Positions 10,478-21,530 of a stretch of DNA of 64,000 bases are shown here, piece by piece. The stretch spans positions 1 to 64,000 of the forward strand of contig JAAPAO010000100.1 of the NCBI GenBank assembly GCA_013115145.1. Direction: 5' to 3'. Under the pieces are notes generated by a model. The model ran no database searches. It was not told where the DNA came from and saw only the letters and a list, made by a program, of their open reading frames with translations. A program made the translations under genes and the position numbers. Every line of letters starts with the position of its first letter. The first letter of the stretch is position 1. The DNA is from Perkinsus chesapeaki. Taxonomy: Eukaryota > Perkinsozoa > Perkinsida > Perkinsidae.

Positions 10478-11731
10478 TTATAGCGAACGTGACTGGAAGT
10501 AAAGCTTCAAGCAGGCAGTAGCTCCGAGCAGGGAACCCACAGCAGCGGAGAGGAACGGCGCCGCTGAAGCTAGATAGTATAATGGGCCCGCTGCGCCGGT
10601 TCCTAATAGCCTACCGATGCCTTGAGAAAATGACATATAACCCATTAGCTCCCCTCTCCTAGTCACTGGAGCCAATGCTGCCACTATACCAGGCATGGCA
10701 CTGTAGATGGATGACGTAGTCACGCCTAGTAGGACCCATTTGATACAGAGGAAGGGCCACGGATACGCAAATAAGATGGGGAGGAGGAGGCTGGTCAAAC
10801 CGTACACCGTCATGGAAGCGGCGACGATAGCACTTGGTTGACGGCCACCGTGATTGCTTAGCCAGACGAACAGATACGAACCGAGAATGATCATCGATCC
10901 ATCACCAAGGTAAGTTGCTCCGGCTACCACAGGGCTCATGCTGAAGCTGTCCTTAAGGACCAAAGGCGTAGCTACACTAACAACAGAGTTGGTGAAACCA
11001 GACATCATTGCGGTAAAGTAAAGAAAGAAGAAAGCACACCATGGAATTGCCTTTGAAGCCTGGGCAGCGCCCTCAAGCAGAGGAGACTTCTGATCCGCTG
11101 TAGTGGAATGGAATCGAATAGACTCGGGAAGGCCAACGTAGATGAGCATCGTCACAGCCGCTGCCACACCGGCAGTGAAATAAAAGGGAGCTCTCAAACC
11201 GAAGTAAGAGAGGAGCCCACCGATGCCAGGGCCTACAGCCATACACAAACCCGGTATCATGTTCATATACCCTAGATAGGCTCTTTGTCGGCTCTGAACA
11301 CTCACAGTGTCGGCCACGTAGGCCATGGCCACAGGACGACCACCGCCGGCTAGACCGTTGAGAATGCGTAATGCGACGAACCACCAGAAGCCCTGAGTGA
11401 CAGCCTGGAGCGCATAGGCAACTGTGATGATGGCCGTCGATACCAAAAGTAGTGGTCGACGACCGAACCTGTCCGACAAGCGGCCCATCATGGCTGGGGA
11501 GAAGGTCATCCCTATCGCATAGGAGAGCATGCATGTAGAGTAAGCCACACCTGGAGATAATTTACCACAGCCTTGGAGTGATGACGGTGATGAAGGGTCT
11601 ACTAGGATTGGTATTATATTAAGGGCTAATGTCATACCCAGGTGGTCAATAAGGACCACCACACACACCAAGCTTATCCTGAACCGTTCTTTATAGGATG
11701 GTGACGATACAGTCGATGGAGAAAACATCAT
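10478..11731 (-). CDS. MFS transporter, drug/H+ antiporter-like, copy 1
   Basis: Intronless frame of 417 aa from the first ATG (11731); an upstream GTG extension is not a credible start. About 12 hydrophobic segments. Motif A GRLSDRFGRRP lies between segments 2 and 3, and GGGRPVAMAYVADTV follows in the N-terminal half. The loop between the halves holds a short hydrophilic stretch. Closely similar along its whole length to the gene at 12139-13455 (for example AYLGYMNMIPGLC), so the pair is a tandem duplication. Plasma- or organelle-membrane secondary transporter; substrate unknown. Confidence 0.88.
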   Translation of the reverse strand: MMFSPSTVSSPSYKERFRISLVCVVVLIDHLGMTLALNIIPILVDPSSPSSLQGCGKLSPGVAYSTCMLSYAIGMTFSPAMMGRLSDRFGRRPLLLVSTAIITVAYALQAVTQGFWWFVALRILNGLAGGGRPVAMAYVADTVSVQSRQRAYLGYMNMIPGLCMAVGPGIGGLLSYFGLRAPFYFTAGVAAAVTMLIYVGLPESIRFHSTTADQKSPLLEGAAQASKAIPWCAFFFLYFTAMMSGFTNSVVSVATPLVLKDSFSMSPVVAGATYLGDGSMIILGSYLFVWLSNHGGRQPSAIVAASMTVYGLTSLLLPILFAYPWPFLCIKWVLLGVTTSSIYSAMPGIVAALAPVTRRGELMGYMSFSQGIGRLLGTGAAGPLYYLASAAPFLSAAVGSLLGATACLKLYFQSRSL

Positions 11732-12138
11732 CGATGAAAACGAACTATATAAAGGGATACACCACAACAATAACACTCTCCGATTGGGAGGCTCCCGTTA
11801 GGAGTAAGGGGTTCAATGTCGAGAAGCCACAGTCACTACAGGTGGCCTCCTACGGGCTACGAATCTGACAGGGAAGAATATAAAGCTGGATAGATGTCGA
11901 TGTCGAATTATCTCGGCTCCACGAGCCTTTGAGGATACTCAACTCAAGCAGCAACATGTAGAATTGACAATTACCTTGAATAGATAGCAAATATGATACA
12001 CTTCACGGGGAAGCAGTGAGAGGCAACGAAGCCAGGGCAACGCCGCCGCCTAACATGGGCGAGTGGGCAATGACAATGCAACTCGAAAGCTGCAATGGAA
12101 ATGCGACAAGACTCCGGTGGACTCCATGGAATTATTAA

Positions 12139-13455
12139 TCATACAGGATTCACATCCGCCGCCACTTTCCTATGCATACGACAATAAAGGCACCAAGAGA
12201 GTAACGTGGAGGCAAGGCAGCCGGCAGCAGTGGCGTAGAAGGGTATCTTAAGGTCAGCATCATAAAGTGGACCGGCTAAAGACGTGCCAATTAACCTGCC
12301 AATGCCTTGAGAGAGAGTCATAAAGCCCATGAGCTCTCCCATTCTGGACTTGGGAGAAAGCTCTGCTACAATATTAGGCAGCCCAGCGTAAAACATTGAC
12401 ATGGTGGTGCTGAGTAGGACCCACTTTATGATAACATATGATACAAGCGACTTGAGTGCAAGTACCATTATACCGGTGCCAATGCCATTGATTAGTATAG
12501 AGAACGTGGTAACTATTGTGCTACTATAGTCGAGAGTGTTGCAGAGGTAGACAAAGAAGTATGTACCGAGAAGTATAAACACGCCATCCCCAAGGTAAGT
12601 GAATCCAGCGCCCATAGGGTCCAACCCGAAGACATCTCGGAATACTAGCGGGGCCACCAAGCCAAAGATCATAGTGCTGATGACGGCCAGACATGATGTC
12701 GAGTACAGTAAGGACGCGGCAACTTGGTCAACTGTGGTAGGCGCTGGCTCGTGGACCAAAGGAGCACGGAGTGTGCCACCAGGGCTTCTCGTGGAGACGT
12801 CAAAAGCCATGCATTCGTGATGTGATTCAGGCAGGTAGAGACAGAGCAGGATAAATGTGACAGCGGCCGCTGCGGCTACTATGAAAAATGGCGCAAACAG
12901 CCCGAGGGACGTGCAAAGGCCGCCAATTGCTGGCCCGGCCCCGATGCACAAACCAGGGATCATGTTGATGTAACCGAGATACGCGGTCCTCCTTTTGGGA
13001 TCGCGAACGGTATCCGTTGCATATGCCATCGCAACAGGGCGACCCCCTCCGGCTAGACCAGTGAGGAGCCGGAAAAATACAAACCACCAGAAGTGCCTGG
13101 TTAAACCCTGGAAAGTGTATGATATAGAGATGCCTAACATAGAGGCAAGAAGTAGAGGTCGACGCCCTAGCCTATCGGACATAAGGCCCATGATAGGCGG
13201 AGATATTGTCATACCAATTGCATGTGCCAATGATGTTAAAGAGTAGGCCTTGCCCAAACCAAGGGACTCGCAACCTGTAAGATGATACTCAGATTTCGGG
13301 TCCACCAGAACCGGTATAATATTCAGGGGTAGTGTCAAACCGACGAAGTCAATGAACACCACGGAGCACACCAGATAGACGCGGAACCGGAGCATGAAGC
13401 TCGATCTCGGCGGCACACCTGCCATGCTACCAGTACCGCTATAACGTTCAGGCAT
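12139..13455 (-). CDS. MFS transporter, drug/H+ antiporter-like, copy 2
   Basis: Intronless, 438 aa from the ATG at 13455. About 12 transmembrane segments with motif A GLMSDRLGRRP, then GGGRPVAMAYATDTV and AYLGYINMIPGLC, all shared with copy 1. The cytosolic loop in mid-protein is longer than in copy 1 (HECMAFDVSTRSP...). Same strand as copy 1, about 400 bp upstream of it. The lack of introns in both copies contrasts with nearly every other gene here. Confidence 0.88.
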   Translation of the reverse strand: MPERYSGTGSMAGVPPRSSFMLRFRVYLVCSVVFIDFVGLTLPLNIIPVLVDPKSEYHLTGCESLGLGKAYSLTSLAHAIGMTISPPIMGLMSDRLGRRPLLLASMLGISISYTFQGLTRHFWWFVFFRLLTGLAGGGRPVAMAYATDTVRDPKRRTAYLGYINMIPGLCIGAGPAIGGLCTSLGLFAPFFIVAAAAAVTFILLCLYLPESHHECMAFDVSTRSPGGTLRAPLVHEPAPTTVDQVAASLLYSTSCLAVISTMIFGLVAPLVFRDVFGLDPMGAGFTYLGDGVFILLGTYFFVYLCNTLDYSSTIVTTFSILINGIGTGIMVLALKSLVSYVIIKWVLLSTTMSMFYAGLPNIVAELSPKSRMGELMGFMTLSQGIGRLIGTSLAGPLYDADLKIPFYATAAGCLASTLLSWCLYCRMHRKVAADVNPV

Positions 13456-13619
13456 TTGATGATTAAATAAAACTGTGGTATGTCGAGCACAGGCACCCGA
13501 TTGAGGCACTCACCGAAGGGAGGTGCGTTACACAATGACCCGATTGCGATCCAAAGGAAACTGGGAATGATTAATAAACTTGCGAGTCAATCACGCAGTA
13601 AATCTTGACGTCCAACGAA

Positions 13620-14554
13620 TTAAGTCTCGGCTGTGAAACACAGGCCCGGCTTTGCCCAGGAGAGCTCCTCTTGGAGCTTCGCAGCCTCGGCCCGTGATAT
13701 GTTTTGGGTCAACCTATACCTACAAGTGCGATTCTACTACATGTCACTAACAACTACCGAGCTAACTCACCCGAACGTAACCCACACTTGCCGCGCTGTC
13801 CCCGTCTTTTCCCCACACCCAAACGCCGTATTCGGGAATCGCTCCCACAATTGGAATGCGGGGCATTCCAGCGATGTCCGAAGAGACCGAGTGTAGCGTG
13901 AGTCATAGAAGAAAGGAGAACCTGAACTGGTTAGTTGAGCACTAGTCTTCATATACGAGGAGACATTGTGCCAGGCTTGTATAGCTCACCTTGGCTGCCT
14001 TCTAGTTCATGCGGTGACACACATACAGCCCCACCTAAGCCTTGACGTTCAAAGTGTGGCAGTTGAGCATGCGCACGTATACGAGTAGCATCAACCTGAT
14101 CAGTGACCTCAATTACGGAACTGACGACGACCCACAGGATATCGCAAAGGCCTGTCACGTCTCAGCACGCATGAACAAGCTCGTGTTGACCGTTTTGCCC
14201 GCGAACTTGAAACGTAACAGGAGTCAGTATAGGTCGGCAGCATGGAGCTCGCAAACTATATTTACCCTGGCTGAGGCCTTACTGTAATATAATCCCAAAA
14301 GCGAGCAAGATGACGGGTTCCCAGCCACTCCATCACAACACGAGCTGCTTCCTTAACCTATACCAGTAAGGTGCGGTGGAGGAACCATATGCCCGTATCA
14401 GATGATGCCTACCGAATCATCCTCAACATGCCATGGTTGTTGTGCCACCTTAACTAATATCCGAAACGAGAGGGCATTGTCCGGGTCGAGCCCCATCGAG
14501 GATGCGTACTCCACTGAGAAGTCTATGATATCTTGCACTGCAGACCTACATAAC
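13620..14554 (-). CDS. unrecognised multi-exon protein
   Basis: Several exons read consistently. One, around 14554-14415, begins SAVQDIIDFSVEYASSMG. A second has VKEAARVVMEWLGTRHLAR. Then 14095-13990 (DATRIRAHAQLPHFERQG), 13921-13771 (GSPFFYDSRYTRSLRTS) and 13713-13620 (RAEAAKLQEELSWAKPG, stop TAA). The last three are joined by introns of 68 and 57 nt with correct phases. The middle, about 14100-14290, has more than one possible path and the 5' end is not found. I do not recognise the family; no signal peptide or membrane segment is visible in the resolved part. Confidence 0.5.
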
Positions 14555-14770
14555 AACAACAGCAGCAGTAAAACCACCTATAGGTGTACATGAATATAAT
14601 ATATCTTATACCGTTGTAAAAGTGCCTATTCGCGCTGTACTAGACTATTATGCCCTTCGCTATTTAAGCCGCTCCCACCCTACCGTATAGCCGGGGCAGT
14701 TGCCGGTATAAGACTCCTTATGGCCATCGGTCGAGAGAAGTCCACAACGTACTTATTACACTCCATCATT

Positions 14771-15080
14771 CTACCAGTTACACCTGACCGATCAGACTCC
14801 ATCTCTCCCTGCACTATACTCACGATCTACTCCTTTTAGTGTTTCTCGGCTCCTCCCTGAAGTAGAGCTCCCCCAGCTTAGGCTTGGCCCGAAGGTTAAT
14901 GTCCACACCGAACTTCCCCGAGTGTCCTGTGTCCTGCGGCAAACGTAACCCTGACAACAGACAGTTCCCTCCCAAGAACCATTTTCCCATAGAAGAGGAC
15001 GCGTCTCGGTAAAAGAGGAGCTTCCTACTCCGACCATCAAAGTAGGAACATCCCCCTTTCAGCCAAAGTCCGACTTCTTA
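14771..15080 (-). CDS. unrecognised protein fragment, 5' end not found
   Basis: An open frame from about 15078 reads WLKGGCSYFDGRSRKLLF, then MGKWFLGGNCLLSGLRLP and GKFGVDINLRAKPKLGELYF. A GTGAGT donor followed by a TCAG acceptor joins it in frame to a final Cys-Asn-Trp and a TAG at 14771-14773. The composition looks like real protein, and the next upstream stop is close, so an earlier exon is missing or lost. It may be a relic. Confidence 0.4.
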
Positions 15081-15193
15081 ACCTCGATTCATTGATTCTA
15101 GTCTTTATAGTGTTATTAGCATTATACTCTAATAATCCCATATGTTTATCTAACTAATAGTCTACAGTTAGATCCAATATGATCAAATCTCCC

Positions 15194-15900
15194 TCATCTT
15201 GAATTCTCTACCCTCACGATGTCCTCCCTCCGCCTCCTACTCATAATGCCCTCCAAAACATCCTTCTCAATATCATGCCTCGCCACGCCATCCTCCTCGG
15301 TCATATCCTCTGCAAACAAGTAGTTCCCAAGATACCTGACCATCACCACCCTAGCACATTCCCAAGCCTATTAGCAATACAGCTTGTAAGCATCCTCATC
15401 AGCAGGGCCAGGCACACTGTAAATGCACCATGGCATCGGTGGTGGGTTTCGTATATACCCCACCTTCTCCGTCTTGTTCATCCGCCTATATGCCTGCAGC
15501 GACCCCTACCTCATCGACCGCGTCCTTCCATTACCCAATCCTTCCCTTGAAAGTGTGCTCGCTCCATAGCTGAGTCAACCATCTTCTGGACGACAGGATC
15601 AGGATCAAATGTTCCGAAAAGATCAAAGACGGGCTCCCAGGTGGGCCGGTATGGACCTGCCCATCACGGTGCTGCCCTATACCCAGTAAAATCACCACGA
15701 ACCTCTCTACTTTATAATCTTTTAGACAGGCGTCTAGTACGGTTAAACTATAGGTCTACTGTATAAAAGCTCATGCCAATTCCCTTTTCCCACGATATTT
15801 CAGACTCGGGGACCCTTACCAGAGCGGAGCACAGTATCCTATGCTGCGACCCGAAGTAGGGCACCGCTGTAATAGCGCCCACGAGTAGCGGTTGGGTGTC
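15194..15900 (-). CDS. unrecognised multi-exon protein, 5' incomplete
   Basis: Minus-strand exons that join in phase 0: PTWEPVFDLFGTFDPDPV...FQGKDW, then AYRRMNKTEKVGYIRNPPP...CIYS, then AWECARVVMVRYLGNYLF...RVENSR with TGA at 15194-15196. The introns are GTAATG...TGCAG and GTGCCT...AATAG, each about 45-50 nt. A further upstream exon around 15900-15830 (GAITAVPYFGSQHRIL) probably belongs to it, but I could not join it in phase. No family recognised. Confidence 0.5.
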
Positions 15901-16216
15901 TAAATTCCTCTAGTCCAAGTAAGTTTACTACACAATACCAGACAAGCTATGCCGATTCATAAACAGTGATTATTAGCCCTTCCAACCATAGGCTACTATT
16001 CTGCTCTGCACTCCTCCAAATTAACTTAAAGTATCACGTTTTTGTGACCATTCCCTATCAGATTTGCGACTCTGTGCCCCTTTGGAGGACTGCAGCCCCT
16101 ACACAATCATGTAGCTACCCTGCCAACCAAACTAATGCAGCTTATGAAATGTGACTGGTTTTTTTCCACACAGGGGTTCCGAATGAGTTCTGATACATGC
16201 TTAGGACTGGCGAATC

Positions 16217-16250
16217 TCAGCAGGCCAAGATGGGGCACCCCAAGACCCTC

Positions 16251-16282
<32 letters not shown>

Positions 16283-16520
16283 GAAAGAAGACCACCGAAG
16301 CGTAGGTTCCCCATCCGGCCCCATGGTTGTATTACCGTTGGTATAAGATGGTGACCATGCCACTAGAACGTACACCGGTGCTTTAAACTCCAATATGTTG
16401 AGTACCTCATAGTAATCGGTTGGACATACTTCAATATAATCACAAGTCATAATAATAAGCAGGCCAGCGATGATGATATTGATAGGCAGTAGCAGTAGCA
16501 GCAGGAATCAACTGTAATGA
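16217..16520 (-). pseudogene. possible secreted-protein relic with GAT repeat
   Basis: A frame with a very hydrophobic run (LLLLLLPINIIIAGLLII) leads into MTCDYIEVCPTDYYEVLNI and FKAPVYVLVAWSPSYT, then runs into poly-Ser encoded by the GAT/ATC repeat at 16251-16280. No ATG precedes the hydrophobic run. It resembles a small secreted protein interrupted by microsatellite expansion. Low certainty. Confidence 0.3.
16251..16280. repeat. (GAT)10 trinucleotide microsatellite
   Basis: Ten perfect GAT units in a row; reads as poly-Ser on the minus strand (TCA units). Confidence 0.97.
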
Positions 16521-16753
16521 TGAGATACTACCCTTCCCTCCGTCAACGATTGCTCATCGTCCTCTTTTGGGCGAGCTCCCATTAACTGTCGATCCCTTCG
16601 TTAATAGCCGGCAGAATGGGACAGGGCCGCAAAGGGACAGCAGCCCACTACGGGAAATTAATAGTAATAACTCAAAGCCCACAATTGAACTATAGGAACA
16701 CCTTTAAGCATGCCGCAGACAGCAGCAGCAGAAGCCGCCGACGCCGCTAATCA

Positions 16754-18031
16754 TCATCTCCAACGACTTCCATGTTTATGTCTAACACTTCTACCAAGCT
16801 TAGCAGCCTTGCCTAACTGAGGCAGACTCTGCAACGTAGTATCCATTGTGGTCGAAGCAACGCCCTGGAAGTCGACATAATCGCTAAGAGAGCTCGTCGA
16901 GAGCATCTGACTGGCCTCCTCGCTCGTCATTGCCATAACATCCGTACTGACCTATCCAACATAGGACATCCCTCGTCTGCCTACTACCACTACCTACCTC
17001 CCGAACCCCCTCTAGGGCCGTACCCCCCTCAGAGCGAACCATCTTGATGCTGGATGGATGGGTCCCCGGCAATCGAGCCATCAACACCTACCAATCCCAT
17101 CTACAGTACTAGGGTGGCCTTCACTCCTGACCTGTTTTCCTTCCACTATTTCAACCCCGACCACCACAGAGCCGGTAGCCAAGTCCATAGCTGACTCGAG
17201 CAGGCAGAAGTTAGCCCGACCAAAAGCACTACAAGTGCCGTCAAACTCAAACGTCACATTGCGAGTCTGGCGACCAATGAAGAGATTTCCCCTCACTGAT
17301 GTGCCCGGAGGGGCCCTAAGGTACCTGCACGAGCGAGTTGACCGGCGGCCGATGGAAGCCCGAACAGGAAGCCTACAGGGAGCAATAACCAGTGGCTGCG
17401 TTGAAGTATCCTGATGGATAGAATACCAATCTAACTTGCTCGAGCCCAGCTATGGTAAACGAGCAGCTTTGCAGAGATCTTCCCTGGGCGAACGTCTACA
17501 AAGAACCATTAACAGACGGCTTGCCGAAGGACAAATTCCCCCAAGAAAATCAAACAGTATACCGATAAGGAACAATAAGCTGATATATAATACCATTGGT
17601 ATATCTATAGGTATAATACCACACCTATAGAAGCACACCGTCGCATACCCGGTACTACCGGTAACACTCCATCCAAGCCTCAAAAATGACACGTGCTACT
17701 ACTACCCGAGCCAAGACAGAGACATTCTCTATCTTCCATTCCACTCTCTTACACGACCTGTTCTTCATCTCCTCTACATACCGTCTCACCTAACATCATC
17801 AATGTTGCTGCTGCTGTTGCTATCTCTATGTAGCCTTACTTGATCAAGGACTCTATGACTGGTGTACCGCATAATATTGAGGGACTGTGGGAAGTCACCA
17901 CAAATGTTATCAAACTTGGGCAAGGGTACATTAGCGGGGTTCAAGGCAGCTAGAGGAAGAGGACTAAGATAGACACAACTCAACCGAAGGAGCATTAACC
18001 TCAAGGACCTGACGTAACTGCTTGGACCCAT
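16754..18031 (-). CDS. MATH/TRAF-like domain protein, copy 2
   Basis: Resolved exons: 18031-17840, ending VLDQ; 17789-17706, continuing RRYVEEMKNR and then CKRVEWKIENVSVLAR; an exon ending about 17081 with LFIGRQTRNVTFEF, SAFGRANFCLLE and VVVGVEIVEG; then two exons that stay in phase to a TGA at 16754 (SSSLSDYVDFQG...LGRSVRHK). VEWKIENVS is the classic first strand of a MATH domain. The FDG..SAFGRANFC and VGVEI.E blocks match those in the neighbouring copy 1. The exons between 17706 and 17300 were only partly resolved (KISAKLLVYH is one block). Probably a cytosolic scaffold or adaptor; partner unknown. Confidence 0.6.
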
Positions 18032-18171
18032 CTGAGCATGCTTCTGATGGATGGATTTCTGCGAGAGTTACCAGCAGACATTTACTTTACACTTTTTATT
18101 ATAACAATCTCATCGAAAATGAATATAATGTAACTTAGGTCATTGAGTTCAGACTATTACAGATACCGGTA

Positions 18172-19963
18172 CTACACTAGCGCCATGCCCAGATACGAAG
18201 CAGGCACCCACCCCACCACTTCACCCATACCGTACTCTTCGCCCATCTCATTCGCCAACGCTTCCGCTAGCTCTTGAGGGCTCTTCAATGTCGACAATAA
18301 AGGCATATTAACTTGAATCTCGAGAATCTAAAGGATGGCCCTTCGAAAGAATAATTATAATACAGCGACTACCTCGACTCCAAGAGTGAGGGAATCCTCT
18401 ATCCAATCTGTGAACTGCTTCAATAGGAAGTCCATGCCACCGAATGCAGACATAGTGGCATTGAACGAATGCTCGTATCGGATCGATCGGTATCTAATAT
18501 CTTACCAGTCCAAGTGGCGCCTTAAGATCCTACTACCGGGCAGCAGCACTACCGCTGTGATCATCCCCATTGCTCGAGCCCCCCCATTTATCACCCACAT
18601 GCAGCTCGAAGACTATTCGAGTGCCAGCCGGGGCCCAGAGGAATAGGGAACAGTCAGAAGGCTGCTGTCGCTGATACTGAGACATGCCATCACCGCCAAC
18701 CCGGGGATCTAGAGAATCCTCTAGATTCTTCAATCGTTGAACTCTGACCTAGGAAGATTCATTCGAGGTCAACAAGTGAGCTAACGCACCTCCAACCGCA
18801 ATATGCCAGCCCCGCCCGCAGAGATAGGCGGGCTGAAGACTTGAGCGTTCCTAGGCTCCCCAAGCACTCGGCTAACTTCCTGCATTTTCCACTGCACTCG
18901 TCTCGTAGAGAGATTGTGCGCAACCTGCAGTGGATCCCTAGACGACGGACTAGCCTCTACTATTACAGTAATAGCATCACCGACTTGCTCTTCAACATTC
19001 TGCATCCTTTCTGTCAATGCCTTCTCTATACTTGCACTCCTATCGCTTACCATTTGACTAGCGGATTTAACCTGTAGTTAGACCGGATATGATACAGGGC
19101 TCTTCTGTGAAGAGGTATCTTCCCTCGATCAAGCTCTCCGCTGGCACTACAGCCCAGCTTTAAATGACTATCAGATAGGACAAAGTTCATACGTAACCTT
19201 GTACGTACGTATTTCTATTTTAGTACCGCACATCTCCGCGAACCACTTTACTCATACTATTCAGGAAGGCTCACCTCCTGCTCGAGTCTTGCCGCCGATT
19301 CCGCTGCCGCTCGCTGTATTTCCTCCGATTTCTCACGCGCCTCAGCTATCGCACCTGCTTAACAACCCACTCCCTTCCATCTCTATCGCACCATTACCTT
19401 TGATATCCGCTTCTAATGATGCCATAGTTTCCTGAGACACTCTCGCAACCTCGGCCAGGTTGTCCTTCTGCATCCTCCCCACTTTATCATCAACAATCGC
19501 CAAGAAATGATCCTGTCCCCAGGTAACCCTACCACACCTCTCTGGAGCTACCTCCTTCCCATCAAACCGTTTCTCGAGAGCTTTCATATCAGCCCGCGTT
19601 CGGTCCAGCGATTTCTGGAAGTCCGTCAGCTTGCTTGTCTGCTGCCTAATAATTTCACATACAACGCCAGTAGCCTCAACGCGTTACATTTCCTGCAACC
19701 GAATAGCCTCGGCAAGCTTCCTCTCCACTGTGAGACGGGAGTCGAGGGCTACTTTCTTAATCTGTTCGGGCAGGTCCATTTCTATACCTACAACAGCCTT
19801 TGGGATAGTACAGCCGCGTCGCTGTACTGGTTTTGAACTTTTCAATGTCCATTTTGAGAGGTCTCATCGCCGTCATAAAATCGCTCTTTTTGACCATCTC
19901 AATCATGCCTATAAGCTCGCTCCTTAATAGAGCTAAGTCTTCGTGTGTTACACCTTTAGGCAT
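18172..19963 (-). CDS. long coiled-coil plus MATH/TRAF-like domain protein, copy 1
   Basis: ATG at 19963 (MPKGVTHEDLALLRSELIG). Apparent frameshifts and stops in this stretch all vanish when GT-AG introns of about 40-45 nt are removed, giving a continuous heptad-rich helix: IKKVALDSRLTVERKLAEA, LTDFQKSLDRTRADMKALE, AIAEAREKSEEIQRAAAES, IEKALTERMQNVEEQVGDA. A MATH-like domain follows, starting RRVQWKMQEVSRVL with VFSPPISAGG, then SLFLWAPAGTRIVFELH, MSAFGGMDFLLK and LTLGVEILEIQ. The stop TAG is at 18172-18174. Architecture and block order match copy 2 downstream, so this is a tandem pair. Not a degenerate retroelement, as I first suspected. Confidence 0.65.
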
Positions 19964-20359
19964 TCAACAGGGAAAAAGTCAATGTGCTTTGCAAAAAGCG
20001 CAAGATTAGTAGCGCGCGCCACAAAATCCGACCTCGTATAGGAAAATCCACTTCCGAACCGAAAACATTTACCGCGCGCTCAATAAACGAGGGCTTGGGC
20101 GATTCTGGGTTTATAGTAAACAGACAGATGCATCGAGAGATTCTATTGGTAGCCCGCTTGAGAGGATCTTTTGATGGCGTCCCAGTAGAGATAGATTAAT
20201 GCGAAGGGGAATGCTAAGATCATTCCGACTTCATGCTCGATACTCGGAAGGAAATTCCTGCCGAGCTTTGTGATGAGCTCGCATAACGAGTTCCTTCTCT
20301 CATTGATTAGTAGCTGGTTCTATTGGAAATACCCCATTCAGAAATGACGTTGTCCCCAG

Positions 20360-21333
20360 ATGATTCGCGATCGTCTTTCGAGACGTTCTCTGTCGCTGAA
20401 CTCGAGGTCATCATTCGACTTCCTTATGTATCTTCCTTTGATAACTTAGATAATCGTAACCCGACTCGATAGAAGTATTTCGGACTTGCGGCGTATGAAT
20501 AACGAGGAGGAAGCGCAACGGGAACTACTGACCGCTGAGAACAAGAAGCTCAATGAGGTACACGCCTGTATCTCCCATGAGTAACACAACGCCCCGCAGG
20601 CTTTGGCAACATTGATCGCTCGAGCCAATGAGCTTAGCATACAGTGGACACCCCTTCCAAAGGTCGAGGGTGACACAGGACTATCGGCTCTCCGACGCTC
20701 AATTGATCAGTCAGTTCGGCGCTGGATGGGGACTTACATCGGAGATAGACCAGTTGCAGTAAAAACAGCCGAAAAGCAACTGTGATTCCTCCTCAGAAAG
20801 TGAGCAAGAATATTGGAGAACTTCGGCCTCGACACCCAACTGTTGTACCTCCTCCTCCCCACGACGATAGCTCCGTGACATATTACGGAAGAGATAGGCT
20901 AGAACGGTCGGAGGCGCCGTGGGGAATCCTCCCACGATATCAAATATCCGATGCGGGCAACCCAGGACGAACGTGCATTGTAAAAAAAGAAACCGAACGC
21001 TCCACCAAGAGTAGCTCTCGATCACAGAGTGGTGGAGCGGTACAGCAGGCGATCTCTAAACAGTGTGAAGTTGAAAGTGATGACGAGGTCGAAGAAGGAG
21101 TGCTTGTCTCAATACCGCTGCGACTGAATAACGGTGGAATAGATACGCTGAGGCTATTTGCATGCGAGGCCCCTAAGGACGCGGCAAAACGTTTCTGCCA
21201 GAAGAATACTTTGGAAAATCGGCTTGTGAAACCGCTGGCAGCGAGGCTCGAAGAGTTAGAGGATAATGCAACAACTTTGCCGTTGCATCTGATAGAGCCG
21301 CAAGATCTTGCTGGATTACTAGATGATCATTGA
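20360..21333 (+). CDS. hypothetical coiled-coil protein
   Basis: Exons 20360-20427, 20473-20557, 20600-20758 and 20797-21333 (introns 38-45 nt) give 282 aa in one consistent frame. Exon 2 holds a helix RRMNNEEEAQRELLTAENKK. Exon 4 has a Pro-rich stretch, a Ser-rich basic segment and an acidic patch. It ends with VSIPLRLNNGGIDTLRLF and APKDAAKRFCQKNTLENRLV, which looks like a short ubiquitin-like or PFU-like C-terminal module (Phe-Cys then Leu spacing). I do not recognise a named family. The start codon is chosen because only that ATG lets exon 1 join exon 2 in phase. Confidence 0.6.
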
Positions 21334-21530
21334 TTATGCTCATAGTGATATAAGTTTCATAAAGAAATATCGTGTTGCGTGGGGCGGATCAAGGTCGGAG
21401 ATTGGATCAGCCTCGTTAAGGGGTCTCGGAGACACTGTCTCCCCCATACGCAAGCAGATCCTGATGACAAGGAAGATCTAGCCTGCAAGGCTTATAGACC
21501 TCCGGTTCACGATCTCAAAGTCAATGCACT

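Noticed and set aside
16754-19963. A degenerate retroelement or endogenous viral sequence
   Set aside because: The many apparent frameshifts and stops coincide with GT-AG introns; once removed, continuous coiled-coil and MATH-like sequence appears, with no polymerase, protease or integrase motifs.
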